From Candidatus Heimdallarchaeota archaeon (GTDB lineage: Archaea > Asgardarchaeota > Heimdallarchaeia > JABLTI01), in NCBI GenBank assembly GCA_030602675.1, contig JAUVZH010000146.1, forward strand, positions 1 through 6,737: a stretch of DNA of 6,737 nucleotides. Direction: 5' to 3'. Shown here piece after piece: positions 1 to 6,578 of this stretch; position 1 is the first letter of the stretch, and each line of letters begins with the position of its first letter. The notes below the pieces were generated by a model. The model did not search any database. It was given only the letters and a program-made list of their open reading frames with translations, and was not told where the DNA came from. The position numbers were made by a program, and so were the translations under genes.

Positions 1-929
1 ATGAAGCAATGGAATTATACAAGAAAACAATTGATCTTGCGAGTATTTTTCCACGGCTAACTACCATTGGTTATTGCAATGTTGGTATTTCAACGGTTTA
101 TTTTTTCCGAGGAGAATTAGAAAAAGCATTAGAACATGCTAAAGAAGCATTAAGAATTTTTGAAGACATCGAAAATAAATATGGTTTGGGTTGGGCTCAT
201 TTTAGTTTAATGAAAATATACCACGAGAAAAATGACTATGAAAATGCTCTTTTACATGCGCAAATTTGTTTAGATCTTCGAATGGCAATGGGAAATAAGC
301 AGGATATTGCACAAACACTACGTTTTCTAATTACATTTTTATTAGAAAAAGATAGCTATGATGAAACAGATTCATATATGAAGCATCTTGAAGAAGTGGC
401 ATCAACAACTGATAATAGGATTGTAAGACAAAATTGTCAACTTTCTGAAGCATTAATACTTAAATCAAAAGGTAGACCAAAATATTGGACACAAGCTATT
501 GATATCTTAGAAAAAATAGTTAGTGAACCTATTGCAACTTACAATACTACTCTTGTTGCATTGATTAATTTATGTGAATTATTACTAAATGAATTCAGCA
601 TTTCTGGAGATGAGGAGGCATTAGACGATTTGCAGACACACACCAGCAGATTACTCGATATTGCTCAAAAGCAGAACTCCTATACTTTAAGAGTTGAGGC
701 TTATCATATTCGTATCATTACGTTATGGCTACAAGCACAACATACAAAGCTAGATATCAACATACAAAATGCACGTAGGTTGTTACAAGAAGCATGTGAT
801 CTAGCTGATTCACATGGGTTGATTAAATTATCATCAAAAATCACTACTCAAAATGACAAGATGCTTGACCAGTTAGAAAATTGGGATGAATTCATAAGAA
901 AATATTATGAGTTTATCAAATCAAGTTAA
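1..929 (+). CDS. TPR-repeat protein, 5' end outside window
   Basis: The open frame runs in from the left edge: codons at 3-8 (Glu-Ala) are in frame and read as part of a repeat, so the ATG at 9 is probably internal and not the start. Counting from that Met, helical TPR units are visible at about 21-54, 60-93 and 100-133, with Gly/Ala-rich repeat signatures such as 'GELEKALEHAKEAL'. A conserved C-terminal module follows, with the segments 'ALILKSKGRPKYW' (148-160), 'INLCELLLNEFSISGD' (186-201) and a final 'WDEFIRKYYEF'. TPR arrays bind other proteins, and no enzymatic domain or membrane segment is visible. The role is unknown. The whole visible part aligns with the C-terminal part of the next gene at roughly half identity over the central module, so the two are tandem paralogues. 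The family resemblance to Asgard archaeal TPR proteins is from memory. The stop is TAA at 927-929. Confidence 0.85.
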   Translation, partial: EAMELYKKTIDLASIFPRLTTIGYCNVGISTVYFFRGELEKALEHAKEALRIFEDIENKYGLGWAHFSLMKIYHEKNDYENALLHAQICLDLRMAMGNKQDIAQTLRFLITFLLEKDSYDETDSYMKHLEEVASTTDNRIVRQNCQLSEALILKSKGRPKYWTQAIDILEKIVSEPIATYNTTLVALINLCELLLNEFSISGDEEALDDLQTHTSRLLDIAQKQNSYTLRVEAYHIRIITLWLQAQHTKLDINIQNARRLLQEACDLADSHGLIKLSSKITTQNDKMLDQLENWDEFIRKYYEFIKSS

Positions 930-1075
930 TAATACAATTTTAGCGATTTTTTATTTAGTCGCAAATAAAGAGACCAGTTTACAAAAGAATTAGACTAAAC
1001 CATTAGTAGAAAAAAATAATAGTTCTAAAAAATGTACAATAAATAACTTTAACACAAATATTTCCCAGAGGAAGC
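930..1075. other. Intergenic spacer between TPR paralogues
   Basis: This 146-base AT-rich spacer holds the candidate terminator and, in its right half, A/T-rich stretches (for example ACAATAAATAAC around 1036-1047) that could serve as an archaeal TATA element 30-40 bases before the next start. No sharp BRE/TATA pair stands out. The Shine-Dalgarno-like AGAGG at 1067-1071 precedes the next gene. A seven-base inverted repeat TTTAGTC (954-960) / GACTAAA (993-999) is also present, with a 32-base gap. Confidence 0.4.
947..970 (+). terminator. Possible terminator after first TPR gene
   Basis: A run of six T (947-952) starts 18 bases after the stop codon. It overlaps an A/T-only inverted repeat, TTTATTT (950-956) and AAATAAA (963-969), with a six-base loop AGTCGC. 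Archaeal termination relies mainly on T-runs, so the T-run is the stronger part of the signal. The stem is weak and could be a chance product of the AT-rich spacer. Confidence 0.35.
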
Positions 1076-1414
1076 TTGTTGGCAAATCAATTAGTAAATG
1101 AACTTTCAAAAATCGAGAAAGATATCAGTTGGCATAATTTCAAAATTGCTCAAGATAAATTAAAAAAATTAAGTGAAAGAAAAAATCTGCCAAAAGAAAT
1201 TAGAATAAAAATTATGCTTTTAAATAGTAGAAATCTAGAGGAGTTTCTTCCTGAGAAACGATTGGAGTTAGCGGAAGAAGCATTTGCACAAAGCAAGGAA
1301 TTAGATAATCAAGGATTACTTCTGGAATCTTTAATAGAAGTAGCTCGTTGTAAACAACAATTAGCTTTGTTTAAAGAAAGTTTAGCAGCAATAGAAAAGG
1401 AGTGGAAATTCTAG
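1076..1414 (+). CDS. N-terminal fragment of second TPR protein
   Basis: This is the first piece of the split gene, 112 codons as read, of which about 108 belong to the real protein. The last residues, Trp-Lys-Phe, are read out of frame before TAG at 1412. An in-frame TAA at 1040 limits the start, and no ATG is available, so translation should begin at TTG 1076 or the adjacent TTG 1079. AGAGG at 1067-1071 is four bases from the first and seven from the second, so 1079 has the better spacing. The content is charged amphipathic helices, with repeat signatures around 'KLKKLSERKNLP' and 'KRLELAEEAFAQSKELDN'. On its own it would be a truncated helical stub. Confidence 0.7.
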   Translation: MLANQLVNELSKIEKDISWHNFKIAQDKLKKLSERKNLPKEIRIKIMLLNSRNLEEFLPEKRLELAEEAFAQSKELDNQGLLLESLIEVARCKQQLALFKESLAAIEKEWKF

Positions 1415-2688
1415 AAACAATAGAACAAAGGGAAAACAAGGAACTGACTAAAAAGAGAATTTTGTTGTTATATTACAAAGGAATTAATCTAGATAAACTT
1501 GCAGAATTAGACTTAGCATTTGAAGTCCTAACAAAGGGTAAAAACCTTGCAGAGAAAATAAATGAAAAGAAATTATTAATGGACATCTATTTCAGGACAG
1601 CTGTTCTTCGTGGCCATGCAGAGGATTATGAACATGGAATAGAATTAGGATATAAAGCGAAAGACATTGCAATTGAAATTGAACATAAAGTATGGGAAGC
1701 GGAATGTATTCTTCTAATAGGAGCATATTATCAATGGACAGGCAAATATAGTAAATCCTTGGAATATTTCGAAGATGCAATTAAAATTCGTAAAATGCTC
1801 AATAAGAACTATGATGACCTTAAATTCAGAATTGGATTAACCAATCTTTTTATGGGTAAATTGGATAAAGCAATTGAAATGTTCCATGAAGCATCGAAAA
1901 CTAAAAGAAATATGCATTGGGTAAATTCACTTGTTGCATGGAAAAAAGGGGAGTTTGATGAGGCAATTGTGTTCTTGATGAAAGCTATAGATTTATCTAA
2001 ATCTGTTAGTGACAAATATCACACAAATTTCTACTACATTTTCTTAGCAGCAATATATTTTGACCAAGGCAATGTTGAATTAGCATTAGATATAATTCTC
2101 AATGCACTTGAAAACCTGCCTTTAAGTTCTCAGAATTATTCCATAGGTTTAGCTCAACAGCTTTTAGGGAAAATATACCACGTCAAAGGTGATTTCAACT
2201 TAGCATTAGATCATGCACAAAAAAGCTTGAGAGTTCAAACAAAAATGGAGGTAACTCATCATCTAATAGAAACATTACAACTTTTAATTACTATAGCAGT
2301 TGATAAGGGAGACATTAATTTAGCCAATAATTATTTAGAGAAACTAGGTAAAATTACCAAGGAAAATGAGAGTCGGTATTTCGAACAAACTTTAATAGTA
2401 GGAGAAGCTCTGATTCTAAAAGCTAGTTCTAGACCTAAAAAATGGATTAAGGCAATTGAACTTTTAGAAAAGGTGGTTATTGACGATATACTTAATCATT
2501 CCTTAACAGTATTTGCTATGATTAATTTATGCGAGTTACTAATTAATGAATTCAGTATCTCCGGAGATACAGAAGTTTTACTCGAACTAGAGAGGTATAC
2601 AGAGACATTGACCAATATCGCAAAAAAGCAAAATTCTTTCAATCTTAAAATAGAAGCAAATAACATTCGACTCTTACACTTTGGCTGA
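1402..2688 (+). CDS. Central TPR-array fragment of second TPR protein
   Basis: This is the longest piece, 428 codons. The GTG at 1402 is probably not a start: it lies inside the upstream frame, the only SD-like bases (AAGGAG) touch or overlap it, and the protein on both sides of the junction reads as one helix. About eight TPR-like units follow, for example around 'AELDLAFEVLTKGKNLAEK', 'GKYSKSLEYFEDAIKIRK', 'GKLDKAIEMFHEASK', 'GEFDEAIVFLMKAIDLSK', 'GNVELALDIILNALENL' and 'GDFNLALDHAQKSLRVQ'. The conserved module shared with the first gene comes next ('INLCELLINEFSISGD'). The last residues, His-Phe-Gly before TGA, are the product of the second frameshift. Confidence 0.75.
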   Translation: MEILETIEQRENKELTKKRILLLYYKGINLDKLAELDLAFEVLTKGKNLAEKINEKKLLMDIYFRTAVLRGHAEDYEHGIELGYKAKDIAIEIEHKVWEAECILLIGAYYQWTGKYSKSLEYFEDAIKIRKMLNKNYDDLKFRIGLTNLFMGKLDKAIEMFHEASKTKRNMHWVNSLVAWKKGEFDEAIVFLMKAIDLSKSVSDKYHTNFYYIFLAAIYFDQGNVELALDIILNALENLPLSSQNYSIGLAQQLLGKIYHVKGDFNLALDHAQKSLRVQTKMEVTHHLIETLQLLITIAVDKGDINLANNYLEKLGKITKENESRYFEQTLIVGEALILKASSRPKKWIKAIELLEKVVIDDILNHSLTVFAMINLCELLINEFSISGDTEVLLELERYTETLTNIAKKQNSFNLKIEANNIRLLHFG

Positions 2689-2882
2689 AAGCACAGTTCT
2701 CCATTGTTGATATTGATATTCAAAAAGCAAAAGAACTTCTAGTGAAAGCCCGAGATATGGCTGATGAAGAAGGATTGTTTAGACTATCAGAAAAAATAAC
2801 ACAACAACATGGAGCAATGATTGCACGTATAGATCACTGGGATGAGTTTATCAAGAAATACTATGAATTCCTTAAGAACTAA
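2676..2882 (+). pseudogene. C-terminal fragment of second TPR protein
   Basis: This piece reads in the -1 frame relative to the central one. It encodes Thr-Leu-Trp-Leu-Lys-Ala, then 'IQKAKELLVKARDMADEEG', and ends 'DHWDEFIKKYYEFLKN' before TAA at 2880. The end of the first TPR gene has the same order: 'TLWLQA', 'IQNARRLLQEACDLADSHG' and 'ENWDEFIRKYYEFIKSS'. It has no start codon or Shine-Dalgarno of its own at the junction and would not be made without frame restoration. The preserved Trp-Asp-Glu-Phe-Ile tail indicates that the loss is recent or an assembly error. Confidence 0.8.
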
Positions 2883-4099
2883 ATTATCAATTCTTCAATG
2901 TCTACTTTTCGTTTCTTTAAAGATAGATCAGCTACCAGAAACTTGGTTTCATCATATAATTCTACTTCTTTTAAATCTAAGCTTCTTGCGGCAGCAATCC
3001 GACCAATTGCATCTGCTTTCATGATACCTGAACCCGAAGTTCCACTCACCCATTGAATGTTAGACACTTTTTCAACAACTGGATTTTTATCAGGCCAATA
3101 ATACGCATAGTACCCAGCCCATTTTGAAAAGAGACTATAATCTTCTAGCTGTGGAAAATAATGATTCAAAACTGGTTCAATAACATTTTTGAAGTAACCT
3201 TCCTCTGCATCAGGTGGATAAACATTCATTTGATATGGATTTCCAAGCTCGTTCGCACACCCAACCATTATCAAGCTGTTTTGAAGAACTGGTTTTATAT
3301 ACACTCCACCTGAAGGGAGAACAAGAATTGGAATCCTCTTCTTAATATCAAAAGCAATTTGATCTGGTTTAATCCTTAATGTAAACATCTGACGTTTTTG
3401 AGGATAAATTTGGGAAGCTATTCCATATGGAACCAATAGAGAGTTTGTCCATGCTCCAGTAGCGAAAATATAATTTTCTGAAGCATAATTTACTCCATTT
3501 TGATCAGTTATAGATTCTATGTTTACATCGGACCAGGGAGGATAAAATCGATTCTTTTGTGTTAAATTGATATTTTTTATTTCCACATGAACTTGTATTT
3601 CTCCACCTAGTTTTTGAAATTGTGTTGCATAGTATCTTGCCAATTTAATTGCAGATAATGAACCACATCTGTGACCGTAAAGAATGCATTCAACTTCACT
3701 AAACTCCTTGGATTTTGAAGTATTTACCTTAAGGTTTTCAGGGATTTCTTTAACAGATAGAATTTCAAATCGATCTCTATTTTCATCAAGCTTGTTTAAT
3801 CCACTTTTTGATCTTTGATAATCCTCTCGAGATAACATCCAAAAATAACCAAGCTCTTTCAAACCAATTTTATCTGCGATACTTTCATAATAACTAATTG
3901 AGCTATTAGCCAAAACCTGACTAGTCCTAGAAGAAAAGAGATTCCTGTACAAGGCAGCACTTTTAGAGGTGTTTCCTACAGCAACTTTATCATTTTTCTC
4001 AACAACTAATATTTTCTTTTTTGGAGATAAGCGTTTCAAGTGGTATGCCGTACTTGCTCCAATAACTCCCGCTCCAATTATTATTGTATCATACTTCAT
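2879..4099 (-). CDS. FAD-dependent oxidoreductase, DAO superfamily
   Basis: This 406-residue protein is of normal length for the DAO superfamily (glycine, sarcosine and D-amino acid oxidases, FOXRED1-like proteins), soluble flavoenzymes that oxidise amines, amino acids or hydroxy acids. The dinucleotide-binding motif GAGVIG is at 9-14 and the ribose-binding Glu at 34. The FAD-contact segment 'GNTSKSAALYR' is at 42-52, ATGAW at 213-217, the C-terminal domain 'WAGYYAYYWPDKNPVV' at 327-342, and the closing FAD motif GTSGSG at 353-358 followed by 'AIGRIAAA'. The substrate cannot be read from these motifs, so no gene symbol is given. The start is ATG at 4099 with a weak AGG nine bases upstream. 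A 102-base gap and a terminator separate it from the flavoprotein operon on the same strand, so it is probably a single-gene unit. Its TAG overlaps the TAA of the opposing TPR gene. Confidence 0.88.
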   Translation of the reverse strand: MKYDTIIIGAGVIGASTAYHLKRLSPKKKILVVEKNDKVAVGNTSKSAALYRNLFSSRTSQVLANSSISYYESIADKIGLKELGYFWMLSREDYQRSKSGLNKLDENRDRFEILSVKEIPENLKVNTSKSKEFSEVECILYGHRCGSLSAIKLARYYATQFQKLGGEIQVHVEIKNINLTQKNRFYPPWSDVNIESITDQNGVNYASENYIFATGAWTNSLLVPYGIASQIYPQKRQMFTLRIKPDQIAFDIKKRIPILVLPSGGVYIKPVLQNSLIMVGCANELGNPYQMNVYPPDAEEGYFKNVIEPVLNHYFPQLEDYSLFSKWAGYYAYYWPDKNPVVEKVSNIQWVSGTSGSGIMKADAIGRIAAARSLDLKEVELYDETKFLVADLSLKKRKVDIEELII

Positions 4100-4106
4100 G
4101 AAGTAT
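4091..4106. repeat. Perfect 16-base palindrome over the oxidoreductase start codon
   Basis: ATACTTCATGAAGTAT reads identically on both strands and has the ATG of the oxidoreductase gene at its centre. In RNA it could fold as a six-base-pair stem (AUACUU/AAGUAU) with CAUG in the loop, weak because it is mostly A-U. It could be an operator or a start-site hairpin, or chance: about 0.1 perfect 16-base palindromes are expected in a window of this size under uniform base composition. Confidence 0.4.
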
Positions 4107-4130
4107 CGCCTAATGAACTATGAATTGTAC

Positions 4131-4145
4131 TTAAAATAATATTTC
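4131..4145 (-). promoter_or_regulatory. Possible archaeal TATA region for the oxidoreductase gene
   Basis: On the minus strand, GAAATATTATTTTAA lies 32-46 bases before the ATG. A purine-rich GAAA followed by an A/T box at this distance would fit a BRE/TATA promoter with a short 5' leader. The spacer is AT-rich throughout, so the match is weak evidence. Confidence 0.28.
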
Positions 4146-4177
4146 TAGTTAAAATATGAAATAAAAAGAAATAAGGA

Positions 4178-4195
4178 GAAGGAATAAATTCCTTC
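4178..4195 (-). terminator. Terminator hairpin after the fumarate-reductase-like operon
   Basis: The inverted repeat GAAGGAAT/ATTCCTTC is perfect over eight base pairs with two bases between the arms, so it folds in practice as seven pairs with a four-base loop. It begins six bases after the flavoprotein stop codon. On the minus strand it is followed by the T-rich tract TCCTTATTTCTTTTTATTTC. On the plus strand it is followed only by A5, so it acts for the minus strand. It separates the operon from the oxidoreductase gene. Confidence 0.65.
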
Positions 4196-4201
4196 AAAAA
4201 T

Positions 4202-5854
4202 TTATATTAAGAAATCAGTTGGTAAAATTCTATCTTTGTGTTTGGCTTCTGTGTAATCTGGGAAGATTATTGGAGATGGTGGGTTCTTAACTTTGTGTTC
4301 ATCACAGAGAGCATTGTATTGACCAACATGAGCGAGTGTTAGTTTACCGAGTGTAACTTTTCCTACTTTCTTAGCTGCAGAAATACCAGCAGCTCTACCA
4401 AAAACACTGATTCCTAATAAACTGTTGCCCATCAATCTGTTACTTCCATGAGCTCCACCATGGACTTCACCAGCAGCATAAAGGTTCTTTATTTTAGTTT
4501 CAGCGTTTTCATTAATAGCTAATCCACCGTTTTGGTAATGTAGTGTTGGATAAATCAGAATTGGATCTTGAATCATATCAACTCCAAATCTTCCAAATTG
4601 TTTAACCATTGCAGCGAAGTTCTTTTCAATGGTTCCTTCTCCATGAATGACTTCAATTAGTGGAGAGTCTAACCACAGACCTGGTTGACCTGTTGGAGTA
4701 ACAATGCCATTGTTTTTGCCAACACATTCACGTATGAGTAAGCTAGCTTCTACATCTCTTGTTTCTAGTGGGAAACAGAATTGTTCACCATTTTTGTTTA
4801 CCACTTGAGCACCTTTTCCTCGAACTTTTTCAGTAACTAGTAAACCGACTATTTGTTCTGGAAAAGCAGCACCTGTGGGATGATATTGAACTGATTTCAT
4901 TAATTTCAAAGGAGCGCCAGCACGATAACCCATTATACATCCGTCAAAAGTAGCTCCATAATGGTTTGTAGTTGGGAATCCTTGAATGTGTAGACGTCCG
5001 AAACCACCGGTAGTAAGAATAGTAGCTTTTGCTCTAACTACAATATACTCTTTACTATCAAGATTTAACAAGACAGCACCAGCAACTTGACCATTTTCAT
5101 CTTTGATAAGTTCAATTGCAGGAGAGAATTCAAGAACTTTGATGTTATTGTTAAAAACTTCATCGCGCAATGTTTTCATTATTTCAGCGCCAGTAAAGTC
5201 TTTTGCGAAGTGCATTCTCTTCCGGGAGGTTCCACCTCCATGAATTGCATCCATTGTTCCATCATCGAATTTGTCAAACATCATTCCTAGTTCTTCATAC
5301 CACTTTAATACTAGTGGAGCGTCTCTAACAAGTCTCTTGACTAATGGAGGGTCATTTTCATAGTGTCCTCCTCCATAGGCATCCAAATAATGGATAGCTG
5401 GACTATCTACTGATCTAACTGCTGCTTGGATACCGCCTTGAGCCATGGTTGTGTTTGAATCTCCCATTCTTAGTTTAGTAACAATTAAGATATTTTCGGG
5501 TTTCACACCACTTTTCAGTGCCCATAAAGCAGCATTTGCACCAGCACCGCCACCACCGACAATCAAGATATCAGTATCAAAATCGATTTTCTTCAGATCA
5601 ATTGCTTTTGGATTAAGAACAGATTTCGTTTCCACGATTTTAGCTACTTCAAGAGGAACAACTTCACCTTTGGATACACCAAAACGAAGTTTAGTTTTTT
5701 GTTCTTTTATAAAATCAGGATGGAAATTATTCAAAACATCTGTGATTTCATCAGGTGAACACTGGTCAATGGTTTCTTTTGCTCGTTTATCTCGAGTTTT
5801 CTCTACTTTGTTTATTGATTCACGCATATAATCTGGATAAGGATCTACTGTCAT
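4202..5854 (-). CDS. Fumarate reductase/succinate dehydrogenase-type flavoprotein
   Basis: This 550-residue FAD protein probably interconverts fumarate and succinate. After a leader of about 95 residues comes the FAD-binding GGGGAG (100-105). Active-site residues known from FrdA/SdhA are present: His325 in 'YHPTG', Arg345 in 'KVRGKG', His439 in 'LHYQNGG' and Arg473 in 'SNRLMGNSLL'. The canonical Ser-His-Thr, whose His holds FAD covalently, is Ser-Asn-Thr here (133-135), so FAD is probably non-covalent. Only about 60 residues follow the FAD domain ('FGRAAG' ends at 490), so the usual C-terminal helical domain is missing. No signal peptide or membrane segment is visible; the protein is probably cytoplasmic. 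The frame extends to a TTG at 5869, but ATG at 5854 has GAGGTG (5862-5867) seven bases upstream and is preferred. It is last in the operon, 21 bases after the Fe-S gene. L-aspartate oxidase is the main alternative; the Fe-S and HdrB-like partners argue against it. Confidence 0.85.
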   Translation of the reverse strand: MTVDPYPDYMRESINKVEKTRDKRAKETIDQCSPDEITDVLNNFHPDFIKEQKTKLRFGVSKGEVVPLEVAKIVETKSVLNPKAIDLKKIDFDTDILIVGGGGAGANAALWALKSGVKPENILIVTKLRMGDSNTTMAQGGIQAAVRSVDSPAIHYLDAYGGGHYENDPPLVKRLVRDAPLVLKWYEELGMMFDKFDDGTMDAIHGGGTSRKRMHFAKDFTGAEIMKTLRDEVFNNNIKVLEFSPAIELIKDENGQVAGAVLLNLDSKEYIVVRAKATILTTGGFGRLHIQGFPTTNHYGATFDGCIMGYRAGAPLKLMKSVQYHPTGAAFPEQIVGLLVTEKVRGKGAQVVNKNGEQFCFPLETRDVEASLLIRECVGKNNGIVTPTGQPGLWLDSPLIEVIHGEGTIEKNFAAMVKQFGRFGVDMIQDPILIYPTLHYQNGGLAINENAETKIKNLYAAGEVHGGAHGSNRLMGNSLLGISVFGRAAGISAAKKVGKVTLGKLTLAHVGQYNALCDEHKVKNPPSPIIFPDYTEAKHKDRILPTDFLI

Positions 5855-5861
5855 TTTCTTG

Positions 5862-5867
5862 CACCTC
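5862..5867 (-). promoter_or_regulatory. Ribosome binding site that fixes the flavoprotein start
   Basis: GAGGTG on the minus strand lies seven bases before ATG 5854. It would be inside the coding region if the TTG at 5869 were used. The Fe-S gene has GAGGT at the same seven-base spacing, which supports ATG as the start. Confidence 0.75.
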
Positions 5868-5875
5868 AATTCCTC

Positions 5876-6568
5876 TTAGTCTTTCTCTCGCACTCTAGCA
5901 TTGTAGAGTTTGGTAATTTGCTTTTTCTCAGCTTTTATCATTTTATCGATTTCAGCATCATATATGCCTTTTTCAACTTCCTTCACTCGTTTGTCCAGTT
6001 GCTTGTATTTTGGAGCAATGTATCTTCCATATAATCTTCGAGCAAGAATGCCAACATTGAATTGAGAGATTTCTGCTGGGCATCTGGTTGCACATAAACC
6101 ACACATTATACAATCAAAGCTTAGAAGAGCTGCTTGTGTGATGTCACCTCGCAAAGCTGCCTGGACATAATCCATAACTTCGATATCCATTGGGCAAGCT
6201 TTTGTGCAAGTATTGCAGGATATACATTTAGCAATTTCTGGATAATACTCTAGCATGGTGTTTGGCTCTGCTTTTAAGGCTTCAATATTGTATTGCTTTT
6301 TGTTTGCAGGACTAATAGGTATTTGAGCGATCAACATACCATTTTCAACCATTGTTGCACAAGCTAAGCCTGTGTAGAGTTTGTGATCACCTTGTAACCG
6401 ATAGATTGTACTGCAGGCTCCACAGAAACCTGCACGACAACCAACACCACGATCTAGTCTCCAACCAAGATACTCCAGTGCTTTCATTATCGTAAGATTA
6501 GAAGGAACCGCATATTCCGTATTTGCAACAATAATTTTTACTAATTCATGTTTGATTTCAGTTACCAT
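5876..6568 (-). CDS. Fe-S subunit: [2Fe-2S] plus two [4Fe-4S] clusters, SdhB/TfrB/HdrC-like
   Basis: This 230-residue electron-transfer protein probably wires the flavoprotein to the HdrB-like subunit. A plant-type [2Fe-2S] domain occupies about 1-90, with Cys44, Cys49, Cys52 ('GCRAGFCGAC') and Cys70 ('GLAC'). Two full CxxCxxCxxxCP motifs follow: Cys115, 118, 121, 125 and Cys153, 156, 159, 163. Classic SdhB/FrdB has one [4Fe-4S] and one [3Fe-4S] cluster; two complete four-Cys motifs point to two [4Fe-4S] clusters, as in HdrC and in the front part of methanogen thiol:fumarate reductase TfrB. After the last cluster there is a charged, probably helical tail of about 65 residues. The ATG at 6568 is preceded by GAGGT at 6576-6580. 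It lies 10 bases after the HdrB-like gene, whose TGA stop forms part of that Shine-Dalgarno, so the two are probably translationally coupled. Membrane segments are absent. Confidence 0.88.
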   Translation of the reverse strand: MVTEIKHELVKIIVANTEYAVPSNLTIMKALEYLGWRLDRGVGCRAGFCGACSTIYRLQGDHKLYTGLACATMVENGMLIAQIPISPANKKQYNIEALKAEPNTMLEYYPEIAKCISCNTCTKACPMDIEVMDYVQAALRGDITQAALLSFDCIMCGLCATRCPAEISQFNVGILARRLYGRYIAPKYKQLDKRVKEVEKGIYDAEIDKMIKAEKKQITKLYNARVREKD

Positions 6569-6578
6569 TTCTGCTACC

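Larger units (their letters stand above)
1076..2882 (+). pseudogene. Second TPR protein, broken by two frameshifts
   Basis: Three collinear frames together encode one TPR protein of about 602 residues once one base is restored at each of two sites. Site 1 lies in GAAAAGG (1394-1400). One extra A gives Glu-Lys-Gly-Val-Glu-Ile, fusing the first frame to the second. Site 2 lies at 2674-2676. One extra base gives Arg-Leu-X-Thr-Leu-Trp-Leu-Lys-Ala, which matches 'RIITLWLQA' in the upstream paralogue. Coding potential and paralogue similarity continue on both sides with no other stop. The cause could be recent mutation, indel errors in the assembly (both are losses in or beside short homopolymers), or, less likely, -1 ribosomal frameshifting. 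The protein would be a roughly ten-unit helical repeat scaffold with no visible catalytic domain or membrane segment. Function is unknown; protein binding is inferred from the fold. Confidence 0.8.

Noticed and set aside
954..999. Inverted repeat TTTAGTC/GACTAAA in the TPR spacer
   Set aside because: It is seven bases with a 32-base gap in AT-rich DNA, compatible with chance; no further symmetry extends it.
1402..1404. GTG as a true start for the central TPR piece
   Set aside because: It lies inside the upstream frame, the SD-like AAGGAG overlaps it with no spacer, and the protein is continuous across the junction.
1592..2723. Short minus-strand open frames inside the TPR gene
   Set aside because: They are opposite a well-supported repeat protein, have no recognisable domain and no regulatory signals.
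2842..3024. 60-codon open frame on the + strand
   Set aside because: It overlaps the end of the second TPR gene in another frame and the oxidoreductase on the opposite strand. It is a composition shadow.
5445..5831. 128-codon open frame on the + strand
   Set aside because: It is antisense to the conserved flavoprotein, its protein shows no family features, and it has no convincing ribosome site.
4202..5854. L-aspartate oxidase (NadB)
   Set aside because: It shares the Ala-Gln-Gly-Gly-Ile segment and non-covalent FAD, but it has HPTG where NadB, as I recall, has HPTA, it is in an operon with Fe-S and HdrB-like subunits, and no NAD synthesis gene is nearby.
5855..5869. TTG at 5869 as the flavoprotein start
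   Set aside because: It would put the GAGGTG ribosome site inside the coding region. ATG 5854 has ideal spacing from that site.
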